The translations under genes and the position numbers were made by a program. Shown here piece by piece: positions 53,328-61,803 of a stretch of DNA of 64,000 nt. Origin of the DNA: Accumulibacter sp. (GTDB lineage: Bacteria > Pseudomonadota > Gammaproteobacteria > Burkholderiales > Rhodocyclaceae); NCBI GenBank assembly GCA_017302455.1, contig JAFLDO010000002.1, forward strand, positions 1 to 64,000. The letters run 5' to 3'. The notes beneath the pieces were generated by a model. The model made no database searches. It was given only the letters and a program-made list of their open reading frames with translations, and was not told where the DNA came from. How positions within the stretch are numbered: the stretch's first letter is position 1; each line of letters starts with the position of its first letter.

Positions 53328-54464
53328 ATGCAAAAGTTTCGCTCCCTGCTTTTTCTCCTTCTCCTCAGCCTTTCCGTCGTCGCCTCTGCCCAACAGCTCC
53401 CGACGCCGCCAGCACTGGCCGCCAAGTCGTGGCTGCTGATCGAGGCCGCTTCCGGGCAGGAACTGGCTGCGCAGGCGCCCGACCAGCGCCTCGATCCGGC
53501 CTCCCTGACCAAGCTGATGACGGCCTATCTGAGTTTCGCCGCGCTCAAGCAGGGCACGCTCAAGCTCGAGCAGCCCGTGCCGGTGTCGCAGAAGGCCTGG
53601 AAGACGGGCGGTTCGCGTATGTTCATCCAGGTCGGCACGCAGGTGAAGGTCGAGGATCTCCTCAAGGGAATGATCGTCCAGTCGGGGAACGACGCGTGTG
53701 TCGCGCTGGCCGAAGCAATCGCCGGCGACGAGGAAAATTTCGCGCAGATGATGAATCGCGAGGCCCAGCGACTGGGCATGAAGGGGTCGAGTTTCCGAAA
53801 TTCGAGCGGTTTGCCCGACCCGCAGCACTACACCACGGCGCGCGACCTGGCGACCCTCGCCGGCGCGCTGATTCGCGACTTTCCGGACGAGTACGCCAAG
53901 TACTACTCGCTCAAGGAGTTTCGCTACAACAATATCACGCAGCCGAATCGTAACCGGCTCTTGTGGATAGACCCGACGGTCGATGGTCTGAAGACCGGGC
54001 ACACCGAGGCTGCCGGCTATTGCCTCGTGTCTTCGGCAAAACGAGGCCCGCGTCGCCTGTTGTCTGTGGTCCTCGGTGCGCCATCGGATAGTGTGCGTGC
54101 CCAGGAATCACTCAAGCTTCTCAACTACGGCTTCCAGTTCTACGACGCGGTGCAGGTCTATGCGAAGAACGAGGCGGTTTCCACCCTGAAGGTCTGGAAG
54201 GGAACCGCAAGCTCGGTCAAGCTCGGTTTCGTCAACGATCTGGTAATTGCCGTGCCCAAGGGCTTCGGACCGAAAATCAGAACTGAACTCGTCTCCCAGC
54301 AGCCGCTGATCGCGCCGGTGGCGCAGGGGCAGGTGCTCGGGACCTTGAAGGTCAGCCTCGACGGTAAGCCGTTCGCCGACTACCCGGTGCTGGCGCTCGA
54401 CGCTGTGCCGAGCGCGGGTATCATCGGCCGGATGGTCGATAGCGTTCGGCTGTGGTTCAACTGA
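53328..54464 (+). CDS. dacA: D-alanyl-D-alanine carboxypeptidase (PBP5/6 type)
   Basis: A 378-residue periplasmic enzyme trimming pentapeptides in peptidoglycan. Signal peptide MQKFRSLLFLLLLSLSVVASA; catalytic motifs DPASLTKLMTAYLSF (SxxK), VQSGNDACVALAE (SxN) and DGLKTGHTEAAGYC (KTG). The C-terminal PBP5_C beta domain ends in an amphipathic membrane anchor (GIIGRMVDSVRLWFN). Start ATG at 53328. It heads dacA-ybeD-lipB-lipA. Confidence 0.95.
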   Translation: MQKFRSLLFLLLLSLSVVASAQQLPTPPALAAKSWLLIEAASGQELAAQAPDQRLDPASLTKLMTAYLSFAALKQGTLKLEQPVPVSQKAWKTGGSRMFIQVGTQVKVEDLLKGMIVQSGNDACVALAEAIAGDEENFAQMMNREAQRLGMKGSSFRNSSGLPDPQHYTTARDLATLAGALIRDFPDEYAKYYSLKEFRYNNITQPNRNRLLWIDPTVDGLKTGHTEAAGYCLVSSAKRGPRRLLSVVLGAPSDSVRAQESLKLLNYGFQFYDAVQVYAKNEAVSTLKVWKGTASSVKLGFVNDLVIAVPKGFGPKIRTELVSQQPLIAPVAQGQVLGTLKVSLDGKPFADYPVLALDAVPSAGIIGRMVDSVRLWFN

Positions 54465-54474
54465 TCGGCGTCCG

Positions 54475-54744
54475 ATGGCTGAAGAGGGCGCAAGCCTGTT
54501 GGAGTTTCCCTGCACATTCCCGCTCAAGATCATGGGCCTGGCCGACGATCGGTTGGTGCAGGCGGTACTTGCCGTCGTCGTGCGACATGCGCCCGGTTTC
54601 GACGGGGCGACCATGGAAATGCGATCATCATCGGGAGGCAAGTACGTCAGCCTGACGTGCACCATCACCGCCACGAGCAGGGGACAACTCGACGCGCTCT
54701 ACCGGGAACTGACCAGCCATCCGCTAGTCAAGATAGTTCTGTGA
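54475..54744 (+). CDS. YbeD-like (DUF493) protein
   Basis: An 89-residue protein of the DUF493/YbeD family with an ACT-like fold: [57 protein letters not shown] (in parts). It lies in the conserved slot between dacA and lipB; its job is unknown and is often guessed to be regulatory. Start ATG 10 bp after dacA; its stop overlaps the lipB GTG. Confidence 0.88.
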   Translation: MAEEGASLLEFPCTFPLKIMGLADDRLVQAVLAVVVRHAPGFDGATMEMRSSSGGKYVSLTCTITATSRGQLDALYRELTSHPLVKIVL

Positions 54745-55442
54745 GCGGTTTACCGCACGCCGGACAGTCTGGCCTGGCGGCTGGCGGGGAGAGTCCGTTT
54801 GGCGAGCAGTGGCTGCTCGGCCCTGGTCATGGCGCGCTGCGGGTTCGCCATCTCGGACGTACCGACTACCGGCAGACCTGGCAGGCCATGGTCGATTTCA
54901 CCGCCGCGCGAACGGGTGAGACCGCTGACGAACTGTGGTGCTGCGAGCATTTGCCGGTGTTTACCCTCGGCCAGGCCGGCAAGCCGGAGCACTTGCTGAC
55001 GGATCTCGGTATCCCGCTGGTGAACAGCGATCGCGGCGGTCAGATTACCTACCACGGTCCGGGTCAGGTGGTGATCTACCTCTTGCTGGATTTGGCGAGG
55101 AGAAGGCTGAAGGTGCGGGAACTCGTAGCGGCCATCGAGCAGGCGGTGATCGATCTGCTGGCGGAGCATGGTGTCGGCGCCGAGCGACATGGCGGCGCGC
55201 CGGGGGTCTATGTCGGCGCGGCCAAGGTTGCGGCACTTGGCTTGCGGGTGCGCAGGAACTGTTGTTATCACGGCGTCAGTCTCAACGTCGACATGGATCT
55301 GTCGCCGTTTGCGCTGATCAATCCGTGTGGCTATCCGGGCTTGCGCGTGACGCAGACCCGCGATCTCGCCATTCCGCTGACGGCATCGGCCGCCGCGACG
55401 GCGCTGGCCAGGCATCTCGCAGAACAATTGGAGCGCAAGTAA
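54741..55442 (+). CDS. lipB: Lipoyl(octanoyl) transferase
   Basis: A 233-residue enzyme moving octanoyl from acyl-carrier protein to lipoyl domains. It shows [68 protein letters not shown] (in parts; the catalytic Lys is in AAKVAALG), and the catalytic Cys in [16 protein letters not shown] start coupled to ybeD (GTGA). An N-terminal extension of about 25 residues is present. Confidence 0.95.
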   Translation: MSGLPHAGQSGLAAGGESPFGEQWLLGPGHGALRVRHLGRTDYRQTWQAMVDFTAARTGETADELWCCEHLPVFTLGQAGKPEHLLTDLGIPLVNSDRGGQITYHGPGQVVIYLLLDLARRRLKVRELVAAIEQAVIDLLAEHGVGAERHGGAPGVYVGAAKVAALGLRVRRNCCYHGVSLNVDMDLSPFALINPCGYPGLRVTQTRDLAIPLTASAAATALARHLAEQLERK

Positions 55443-56434
55443 TGGGCAGTCAGAGTGAAGAGCACTCGGGGAACTCAACCGCAAGGCCAGCACCTCGGGT
55501 CGCTGGCGTCAAGGAAAAGGGCGAGCTGAAAACGGCGCGGATTCCGATCAAGATCGTCCCACAGGCGGCACAGCGCAAGCCCGATTGGATTCGCGTCAAG
55601 GCCGGCAACGAGGCCGGTCGTTTCGGTGAAATCAGGAAGCTGCTGCGCGAGCAGAAGCTGCACACCGTGTGCGAGGAGGCCGCTTGCCCCAATATCGGTG
55701 AGTGTTTTGGCCGCGGCACCGCGACCTTCATGATCCTCGGCGACATCTGCACACGTCGCTGCCCGTTCTGCGACGTCGGCCATGGCAAGCCGCTACCGCC
55801 CGATGTCGACGAGCCTGTCCACCTTGCCGACAGCGTCGCCCGCCTCAAGCTGCGCTACGTGGTGATCACGAGCGTGGACCGCGACGACCTGCGCGACGGC
55901 GGTGCGCAGCACTTCGTCGACGTCATCAGGGCCGTACGTGCGAGATCGCCGGCGACGACAATCGAAACGCTGGTGCCCGATTTTCGGGGTCGCATGGATA
56001 TCGCGGTCGAGGTGCTGGGGCAGTCTCTGCCGGACATTCTCAACCACAATCTCGAGACGGTGCCGCGGCTCTACCGGCAGGCGCGTCCGGGCGCTGACTA
56101 CGCGCATTCACTGGCCTTCATGCAAGCGTTCAAGGCGCGCTATCCGCAGGTGCCGACGAAGTCGGGCCTGATGGTCGGACTCGGCGAAACCGACGATGAA
56201 ATCCTGGAGGTCTTGCGCGACCTGCGTGCCAACGGCGTTGAAATGCTGACCATTGGTCAATACCTTGCGCCTTCGCCCCACCACCTGCCGGTTGCCCGTT
56301 ACGTCCATCCCGACGTGTTCCGCAACTACGAGCAGCAGGCCATCGCGCTGGGGTTTACCGGTGCGGCGTGTGGGCCGATGGTGCGGTCAAGCTACTGGGC
56401 CGATGTGCAGGCGCATAGTGCGGGTGTTGCCTGA
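55442..56434 (+). CDS. lipA: Lipoyl synthase (radical SAM)
   Basis: A 330-residue radical-SAM enzyme inserting two sulfurs into octanoyl groups. The auxiliary cluster uses [12 protein letters not shown], and the SAM cluster [11 protein letters not shown]. Conserved [28 protein letters not shown] and GLGETDDEI follow, and the C-terminal serine ligand is in MVRSSYWAD. The ATG shares its A with the lipB TAA stop. With lipB it supplies lipoate to 2-oxoacid dehydrogenases. Confidence 0.97.
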   Translation: MGSQSEEHSGNSTARPAPRVAGVKEKGELKTARIPIKIVPQAAQRKPDWIRVKAGNEAGRFGEIRKLLREQKLHTVCEEAACPNIGECFGRGTATFMILGDICTRRCPFCDVGHGKPLPPDVDEPVHLADSVARLKLRYVVITSVDRDDLRDGGAQHFVDVIRAVRARSPATTIETLVPDFRGRMDIAVEVLGQSLPDILNHNLETVPRLYRQARPGADYAHSLAFMQAFKARYPQVPTKSGLMVGLGETDDEILEVLRDLRANGVEMLTIGQYLAPSPHHLPVARYVHPDVFRNYEQQAIALGFTGAACGPMVRSSYWADVQAHSAGVA

Positions 56435-56451
56435 AGGGTCGCAGCTGCGCG

Positions 56452-56970
56452 TCAGTTGTAGCGGATGAAGCGGGCCGGATAGCGGGCCGTGGCCCAGGCG
56501 AGAAACAGGTACTTGACCGTCTTGCCGATCCCCACGGCGACCAGGATCCCTAGCGTCGACACATTGGCCAGCGCGCAGACGAGCAATGCCGGTGTCTGCG
56601 GCATCGGCGATCCGGCGATGATCAGGATGGCGAGCAGGCCCCAGCGTTGCAGCCATTCGCTGGCCAACTGCCAAGCGTCGTTGTGGACCAGTTGTGGGTA
56701 GTGCGCAATGACGAAGGCCGAGCCCAGGTACTGGAAGATCTCGACCAGCACGGCGGCGCCGCAGCCACTGGCAACTCCACTGAGCAGGGCGAGTGTTCGC
56801 CAGCGCCGCGGAGAGAGCAGGACCGCGGGGATGAGCACGGCGACGAACGGGAAACTGAAGGTGATCGTTGCGGTAAACGCGATCGCCGTGACCACTAGCG
56901 AATAGTGGCGATGGGCGACGCTGCGCATCAGCAGTTCGCGTAACCAGCCGGGAAGAACGTGAGTTTTCAT
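56452..56970 (-). CDS. YqaA/VTT-type small membrane protein
   Basis: A 172-residue integral membrane protein with about four helices (SLVVTAIAFTATITFSFPFVAVLIPAVLL, LALLSGVASGCGAAVLVEIFQYLG, LLAILIIAGSPMPQTPALLVCALANVS in parts). The 'GxPMPQTPALLVCALA' loop resembles the YqaA/DedA (SNARE-associated, VTT) family, members of which affect lipid translocation. Convergent with lipA and divergent from the DUF4197 gene. Exact family is a moderate-confidence call. Confidence 0.65.
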   Translation of the reverse strand: MKTHVLPGWLRELLMRSVAHRHYSLVVTAIAFTATITFSFPFVAVLIPAVLLSPRRWRTLALLSGVASGCGAAVLVEIFQYLGSAFVIAHYPQLVHNDAWQLASEWLQRWGLLAILIIAGSPMPQTPALLVCALANVSTLGILVAVGIGKTVKYLFLAWATARYPARFIRYN

Positions 56971-57139
56971 GTCTGCGACAGCTCCGGGAAAGTCGGGCGG
57001 CAGGCCTCCGCGCGCTGCGTGCGAGGGCTCGGGCGAGCTGCATGACTCCTGGAAAGCTTGTCCGTGCGATAGTGGGCAGGATATGCTTATGCTGGGTCAA
57101 GTCATTGATCAATCTCAATCGCCGCGGAGTATCTTCAAC

Positions 57140-57832
57140 ATGCTGCATTTTGCACGAATCATCGGTCTGCTCGGCACCCTGCTGATCAGCGCGCAGGTGC
57201 TGGCGGTCGGTCTCGGCGACCTGTCGGGCAAAGAGGCCTCGGCCGGTCTCAAGGAGGCACTCTCGCGGGGAGCGGACATGGCCGTCAGCCAGCTCGGCAA
57301 GCCCAACGGTTTCATGGGCGACGCGCGCGTGCGCATCCCGCTGCCAAAATCCCTGCGCGCGGCCGAGAAGATGATGCGCACACTGGGAATGAAGAAGCAG
57401 GCCGAGGAGCTGATCGAGACGATGAACCGCGCCGCTGAACTGGCGGTGGTCGAGGCCAAGCCGATCCTCCTGGAATCGGTGCAGAAAATGACCATTGACG
57501 ATGCGCGAGGCATCCTGGCTGGTGGCGACGACGCGGCTACGCAGTACTTCCGACGAACCACCTCGACTGCTCTGGGCAAGAAGTTTCTGCCAATCGTCAA
57601 GCAGGCGACAGCCAAGGTGCAGCTTGCCGATCAATACAACGAATATGCCGGGCAGGCAGCCAAACTTGGCCTGCTCGAGGAGAAGGACGCCAATCTCGAC
57701 AGCTACGTGACGCAGAAGGCGCTCGACGGCCTGTTCGTGATGATTGCCGAGCAGGAAAAGTCGATCCGCCAGGATCCCGTCGGCACGGGCTCCAAGCTAC
57801 TGCAAACCGTATTTGGGGCCGTTGGCAAGTAG
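57140..57832 (+). CDS. DUF4197 periplasmic protein
   Basis: A 230-residue protein with a signal peptide (MLHFARIIGLLGTLLISAQVLA). The mature part shows the DUF4197 hallmarks GLKEALSRGADMAVSQLGKPNGFMGD (in parts), RIPLPKSLRAAEKMMRTLGM, MNRAAELAVVEAKPI, DARGILAGGDDAATQYFR and YVTQKALDGLFVMIAEQEKSIRQDP (in parts). No biochemical role is known for the family. ATG at 57140 is preceded by GGAG ten bases upstream; the longer frame back to 56969 lacks a good start. Confidence 0.85.
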   Translation: MLHFARIIGLLGTLLISAQVLAVGLGDLSGKEASAGLKEALSRGADMAVSQLGKPNGFMGDARVRIPLPKSLRAAEKMMRTLGMKKQAEELIETMNRAAELAVVEAKPILLESVQKMTIDDARGILAGGDDAATQYFRRTTSTALGKKFLPIVKQATAKVQLADQYNEYAGQAAKLGLLEEKDANLDSYVTQKALDGLFVMIAEQEKSIRQDPVGTGSKLLQTVFGAVGK

Positions 57833-58039
57833 CCGGCGAGGCAGCGCGTGTGCGCCGGTGCAATGCCGCCCATGGCTTCCTGCCGCGATGTGCCGGGAGG
57901 ACGACGCTGCGCCACTCCTCGACGACGGGTCGTGGCTTCGGATTCGCCCTCGGTGTAGAACGTAAGAGCTCCATGCTTGCCGAAGACGCCATGGCACCCT
58001 GCCTTTCGCCCCGGTGGCCGCCCTGAGGAGCCACCGCCT

Positions 58040-58501
58040 GTGAAGCTTGTGTTTGCGCTGCTGGCGTCGCTGCTGTGTTCACTCGCTGTCGGCGATCCTG
58101 CCCCCTTGCTTGGTATGTCGCGCGGCCAGTCGGCGCCGCCGCCGATCATCGCTGGCCGTGCCAGCTTCTACAGTTCGGCCTTTCACGGACGCAAGACGGC
58201 CTCGGGCGAGGTCTATCGGCATGACACGATCTCCGCGGCCAGCAGTCGCTTTCCCCTCGGTATGACCGTGGCTGTCCGCCGCGTGCTGTCGGCTCGCTGT
58301 GTCGTGGTCAAGATCAATGACCGCATGGGCCATCGGAGTCGGCTGATCGATCTGTCGCGCGAGGCAGCGGTCCGTCTCGGCATGATTGAGGCGGGCGTTA
58401 CCGATGTCGAAGTCGTACCCCTGCCGTCGTACCTCCTGGGCCATGAGCAAGCCTGCGCGCTTGCTTTTGCGCCGCCGGTCCACCTGCACGCCGACCCGTA
58501 G
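58040..58501 (+). CDS. Short RlpA-like double-psi beta-barrel protein without SPOR domain
   Basis: A 153-residue secreted protein: GTG start, hydrophobic signal (VKLVFALLASLLCSLAVG), and a single RlpA-like domain: GRASFYSSAFHGRKTASGEVYRHD, VVVKINDRMGHRSRLIDLS. The Glu (SGEVY) and Asp (INDR) positions of the lytic site are kept. Where RlpA has TAAH, this protein has SAASS, so the conserved His is missing. No SPOR domain follows. It may be a glycan-binding or inactive relative of the rlpA product at 51136. GAGGAG lies about nine bases before the GTG. Confidence 0.78.
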   Translation: MKLVFALLASLLCSLAVGDPAPLLGMSRGQSAPPPIIAGRASFYSSAFHGRKTASGEVYRHDTISAASSRFPLGMTVAVRRVLSARCVVVKINDRMGHRSRLIDLSREAAVRLGMIEAGVTDVEVVPLPSYLLGHEQACALAFAPPVHLHADP

Positions 58502-58840
58502 CCGGGTCACCGCGGCGGGTTCCGTGGTGACCAGAAGGGGGCCAACAACACGTTTCGGTGTGCCGACGCTCTTTGTCGATTCCTGGTCATTTCTGGTGGC
58601 GGGGGCAGGGCCATGACGGCTGGCACGTCTGCCAGGGTTGACCTCCTTTGCCGAACTCGGGAATACTCGTCACCTGCCTGTTCCTGGCTGCGGCTTGCGG
58701 GTTGCGGGAGCCGTCGTGAGTGAATGCCTCGCGGAGCATGGCGTACGGGTTTGTTCGATCCGTGGCTTGCACCGACCACGATCGGGGCGGTAGCGTGCGG
58801 CCGCCGCAAGGCGCGCCATAGTTCGTGACCAGGGGAGGAG
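58502..58840. other. 339-bp region with a stem-loop, upstream of prpC
   Basis: GGTCACCGCGG and CCGTGGTGACC (58505-58532) pair over 11 bp (one G-U) around a short loop just after the RlpA-like gene. It lacks a T run, so it would be a Rho-type or attenuator-like hairpin rather than a clear intrinsic terminator. No gene or convincing promoter was seen in the rest. Confidence 0.45.
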
Positions 58841-60001
58841 ATGATGGACGACAAGCTTGAGGTGGAAACGCCACGCAGCAAGAAGTCGGTCGCACTTTCC
58901 GGGGTGATGGCCGGCGACACGGCGATCTGTTCGGTGGGCCGTGCGGGCAACGATCTGCACTACCGCGGCTTCGATATCATTGCCCTGGCCGAGCATGCCA
59001 CATTCGAAGAAGTGGCCTACCTGCTGCTTTACGGACGACTGCCCACGTTCACGCAGCTCAAGCAGTACCGCAAGAAACTCAAGACGCTGCGTGGCTTGCC
59101 GGTGATGCTCCGGCCGATGCTGGAGAACCTGCCGGCCTCGGCACACCCGATGGACGTCTTGCGCAGCGGTTGCTCGGCGCTCGGAACGATCCTGCCGGAA
59201 GCGCAGGATCACAACCCCGGGGCCGCGCGCGAGATCGCCGACCGACTCATCGCCAGCTTTGCCTCGATGCTGCTCTATTGGTATCACTGGTCGCACAATG
59301 GCCGGCGCATCGAAACCGAGACCGATGACGATTCGATTGCCGCACATTTTCTGCACCTCCTGTGCGGCAAGGCACCGACGGCTCTGCAGGCGAGGAGCCT
59401 CGACAAGTCGCTGGTCCTTTACGCCGAGCACGAATTCAACGCCTCGACCTTTGCCGCGCGGACCATCACCGGTACCGGTGCCGACCTCTACGCGGCGATC
59501 AGCGGCGCCATTGGCGCGCTCAGTGGCCGCCGGCATGGTGGCGCCAACGAGGTCGCTTTCGAGATTCAGAGCCGCTACAACGATGGGGCGCACGCCGAGA
59601 ACGACATTCGCCGGCGGCTGGCGAACGGCGAGATCATCATCGGCTTCGGACATCCCCTTTACACCATCGCCGATCCGCGCAACAAGGTGATCCGCGCGGT
59701 TGCCGAACAACTGTGCACCGATGGCGACAACATGGTGCTGTTCGACATCGCCAGCCGTATCGAGTCGGTGATGTGGGAAGAAAAGCGCATCTTTCCCAAC
59801 GTCGACTGGTTCTCGGCGGTTGTCTACCACATGCTGGCCGTGCCGACGCCGATGTTCACGCCCCTGTTCGTCATCGCCCGGACCAGCGGCTGGGTGGCGC
59901 ATGTGATCGAGCAACGGATCGACGGAAAACTGATTCGCCCTTCGGCCAACTATGTCGGGCCCGAGGCGCAGGAGTTCGTCGCCATCGCGGAACGAAACTG
60001 A
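58841..60001 (+). CDS. prpC: 2-methylcitrate synthase
   Basis: A 386-residue citrate-synthase-family enzyme condensing propionyl-CoA with oxaloacetate. The N-terminus [27 protein letters not shown] (in parts) is the PrpC form; gltA-type synthases carry a different N-terminal domain and are longer. Catalytic residues lie in the [35 protein letters not shown] and [15 protein letters not shown] motifs. The GGGGAGGAG immediately before favours the ATG at 58841 or the next at 58844. prpD follows 6 bp after the stop. Confidence 0.92.
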   Translation: MMDDKLEVETPRSKKSVALSGVMAGDTAICSVGRAGNDLHYRGFDIIALAEHATFEEVAYLLLYGRLPTFTQLKQYRKKLKTLRGLPVMLRPMLENLPASAHPMDVLRSGCSALGTILPEAQDHNPGAAREIADRLIASFASMLLYWYHWSHNGRRIETETDDDSIAAHFLHLLCGKAPTALQARSLDKSLVLYAEHEFNASTFAARTITGTGADLYAAISGAIGALSGRRHGGANEVAFEIQSRYNDGAHAENDIRRRLANGEIIIGFGHPLYTIADPRNKVIRAVAEQLCTDGDNMVLFDIASRIESVMWEEKRIFPNVDWFSAVVYHMLAVPTPMFTPLFVIARTSGWVAHVIEQRIDGKLIRPSANYVGPEAQEFVAIAERN

Positions 60002-60007
60002 AACCCC

Positions 60008-61471
60008 ATGACGACACGCATCCCAGCCACTCGCCCTGACCCGGACCGGATCCTGGTCGGCATTGCCGACTACGTCCTGGACTTCCGGATCCAGGCGCGA
60101 AGCTCCTTCGAGACCGCGCGTTACTGCCTGATCGATGCCCTCGGCTGCGGGCTGGAAGCGCTCAACTTTCCGGCGTGCACTCGGCTGATTGGACCGATCG
60201 TCGACGGAACGGTGGTGCCGCACGGTGCCCGAGTCCCGGGCACCGGCTTTCAACTCGACCCGGTTCAGGCGGCCTTCAACATTGGTACCCTGATTCGCTG
60301 GCTCGACTTCAACGACACCTGGCTGGCGGCCGAATGGGGTCATCCCTCGGACAATCTCGGCGGTATTCTCGCCACGGCCGACTGGCTGTCGCGGACCCGT
60401 GTGGCCAGCGGGCAAGTGCCGCTACAGATGCAGCAGGTGCTCGAAGCGATGATCAAGGCTTATGAGATTCAGGGCGTTCTGGCGCTCGAGAACAGCTTCA
60501 ATCGCGTCGGGCTCGATCATGTCGTGCTCGTCAAGGTGGCGACCGCTGCCGTGTGCACCTGGCTGATGGGCGGCGAGCGCCAGCAGATCATCAACGCCGT
60601 CTCGCAGGCCTTTGTCGATGGTCAGCCCCTGCGCACCTATCGGCACGCGCCGAACACCGGTTCGCGCAAGTCGTGGGCCGGCGGTGATGCCACCGCGCGT
60701 GGCGTGCTCCTGGCGCTCTTTTCGATGCGCGGCGAGATGGGCTATCCGTCGGTATTGACGACCAGGACCTGGGGTTTCTATGACGTGCTGTTCCGCGGGC
60801 AGGAGTTCCGCCTGTCGCGACCCTACAGCAACTACGTGATGGAAAACGTGTTGTTCAAGATCAGTTTTCCGGCCGAGTTTCATGCCCAGACGGCAGTCGA
60901 GTGTGCGGTCAGGCTGCATCCACAGGTCTGCATACGGCTCGATGCAATCGACAGAGTGATGATTCGCACACACGAATCGGCCCTGCGGATCATCGACAAG
61001 AAGGGGCCGCTGCACAATCCGGCCGATCGCGACCATTGCCTGCAGTACATGGTCGCCTTTGCCCTGATCCATGGCAGATTGACCGCCGAAGCCTACGAGG
61101 ACGACGCGGCGGCGGACCCGCGCCTGGACGCTCTGCGTGCCAAAATCGAGGTCGTCGAGGAAGCGCGCTTCTCGGTGGACTACCTGGATCCCGACAAGCG
61201 CTCGATCGCCAATGCGCTCCAGGTGTTCTTTGCCGACGGCAGCCGCACCGCGGAAGTGGTCGCCGAGTACCCGCTCGGGCACCGTCGCCGACGCCTGGAA
61301 GGCATTCCGGTGCTGGTCGAGAAGTTCAGGAGCCATCTGGCGCGCCGTTTCCCTCGCGAGCAGCAGGAGCGTATCGTCAAGGCGTCGCTCGACACGCAGG
61401 GCCTTGGAGCCCTGGCGGTGAATGACTATCTCGACCAGTACGTTCCGGGAGCTGCGGCAGTTCCGTCTTGA
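60008..61471 (+). CDS. prpD: 2-methylcitrate dehydratase
   Basis: A 487-residue MmgE/PrpD-family enzyme dehydrating 2-methylcitrate. Matches include [30 protein letters not shown] (in parts), [24 protein letters not shown] (in parts), [30 protein letters not shown] (in the form [15 protein letters not shown]) and [17 protein letters not shown]. Together with PrpC it converts propionyl-CoA to 2-methylaconitate and/or 2-methylisocitrate; the lyase prpB is not next to it. Confidence 0.94.
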   Translation: MTTRIPATRPDPDRILVGIADYVLDFRIQARSSFETARYCLIDALGCGLEALNFPACTRLIGPIVDGTVVPHGARVPGTGFQLDPVQAAFNIGTLIRWLDFNDTWLAAEWGHPSDNLGGILATADWLSRTRVASGQVPLQMQQVLEAMIKAYEIQGVLALENSFNRVGLDHVVLVKVATAAVCTWLMGGERQQIINAVSQAFVDGQPLRTYRHAPNTGSRKSWAGGDATARGVLLALFSMRGEMGYPSVLTTRTWGFYDVLFRGQEFRLSRPYSNYVMENVLFKISFPAEFHAQTAVECAVRLHPQVCIRLDAIDRVMIRTHESALRIIDKKGPLHNPADRDHCLQYMVAFALIHGRLTAEAYEDDAAADPRLDALRAKIEVVEEARFSVDYLDPDKRSIANALQVFFADGSRTAEVVAEYPLGHRRRRLEGIPVLVEKFRSHLARRFPREQQERIVKASLDTQGLGALAVNDYLDQYVPGAAAVPS

Positions 61472-61531
61472 CCCGCGGGCAGCCGGGCTCCGGCCTGCGC
61501 TGCCGCACATCCGAGCCTGGTAGGAGGGCAA

Positions 61532-61717
61532 ATGAGAGGCAATCTGGGCGCCATCGCGCTGATCCTGGTCGGTGTGCTGGCACTGGCCATCAATCTTGGG
61601 GCAATCGAAATCGATATCGCACGTTTGCTGCGTACCTGGTGGCCGGTGTTGCTGATCGTCCTCGGTGTCGGGATGTTTCTGGCGCCGGGGACCGACAACC
61701 GGCGCAAGCCTGACTGA
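61532..61717 (+). CDS. Small two-helix membrane protein (DUF5668/LiaF-like)
   Basis: A 61-residue protein with two hydrophobic helices, LGAIALILVGVLALAINLG and WWPVLLIVLGVGMFLA, separated by a short polar loop. This 'xxRTWWPxLLIxxGxxxL' pattern is that of the DUF5668 / LiaI-LiaF-like membrane region. A strong GGAGGG precedes the ATG. Function unknown. Confidence 0.72.
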   Translation: MRGNLGAIALILVGVLALAINLGAIEIDIARLLRTWWPVLLIVLGVGMFLAPGTDNRRKPD

Positions 61718-61789
61718 GGCGCTCTGTTCGCCGGCCGCGTCGCTTGACGTCTTGGGACGATTCCCGCTCAGGGCCGGCAGGCGTGTCGG

Positions 61790-61795
61790 TATAAT
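61790..61795 (+). promoter_or_regulatory. TATAAT box close to the pssA start
   Basis: A perfect -10 hexamer ends eight bases before the GTG at 61804. If used, transcription would begin at or within the first codon, giving a leaderless message or favouring a later start codon such as the GTG at 61855. No -35 box is evident. Confidence 0.4.
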
Positions 61796-61803
61796 CGCGA
61801 GTC

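Noticed and set aside
58841-60001. Ordinary citrate synthase (gltA)
   Set aside because: The 386-residue length, [13 protein letters not shown] motif and neighbouring prpD point to 2-methylcitrate synthase.
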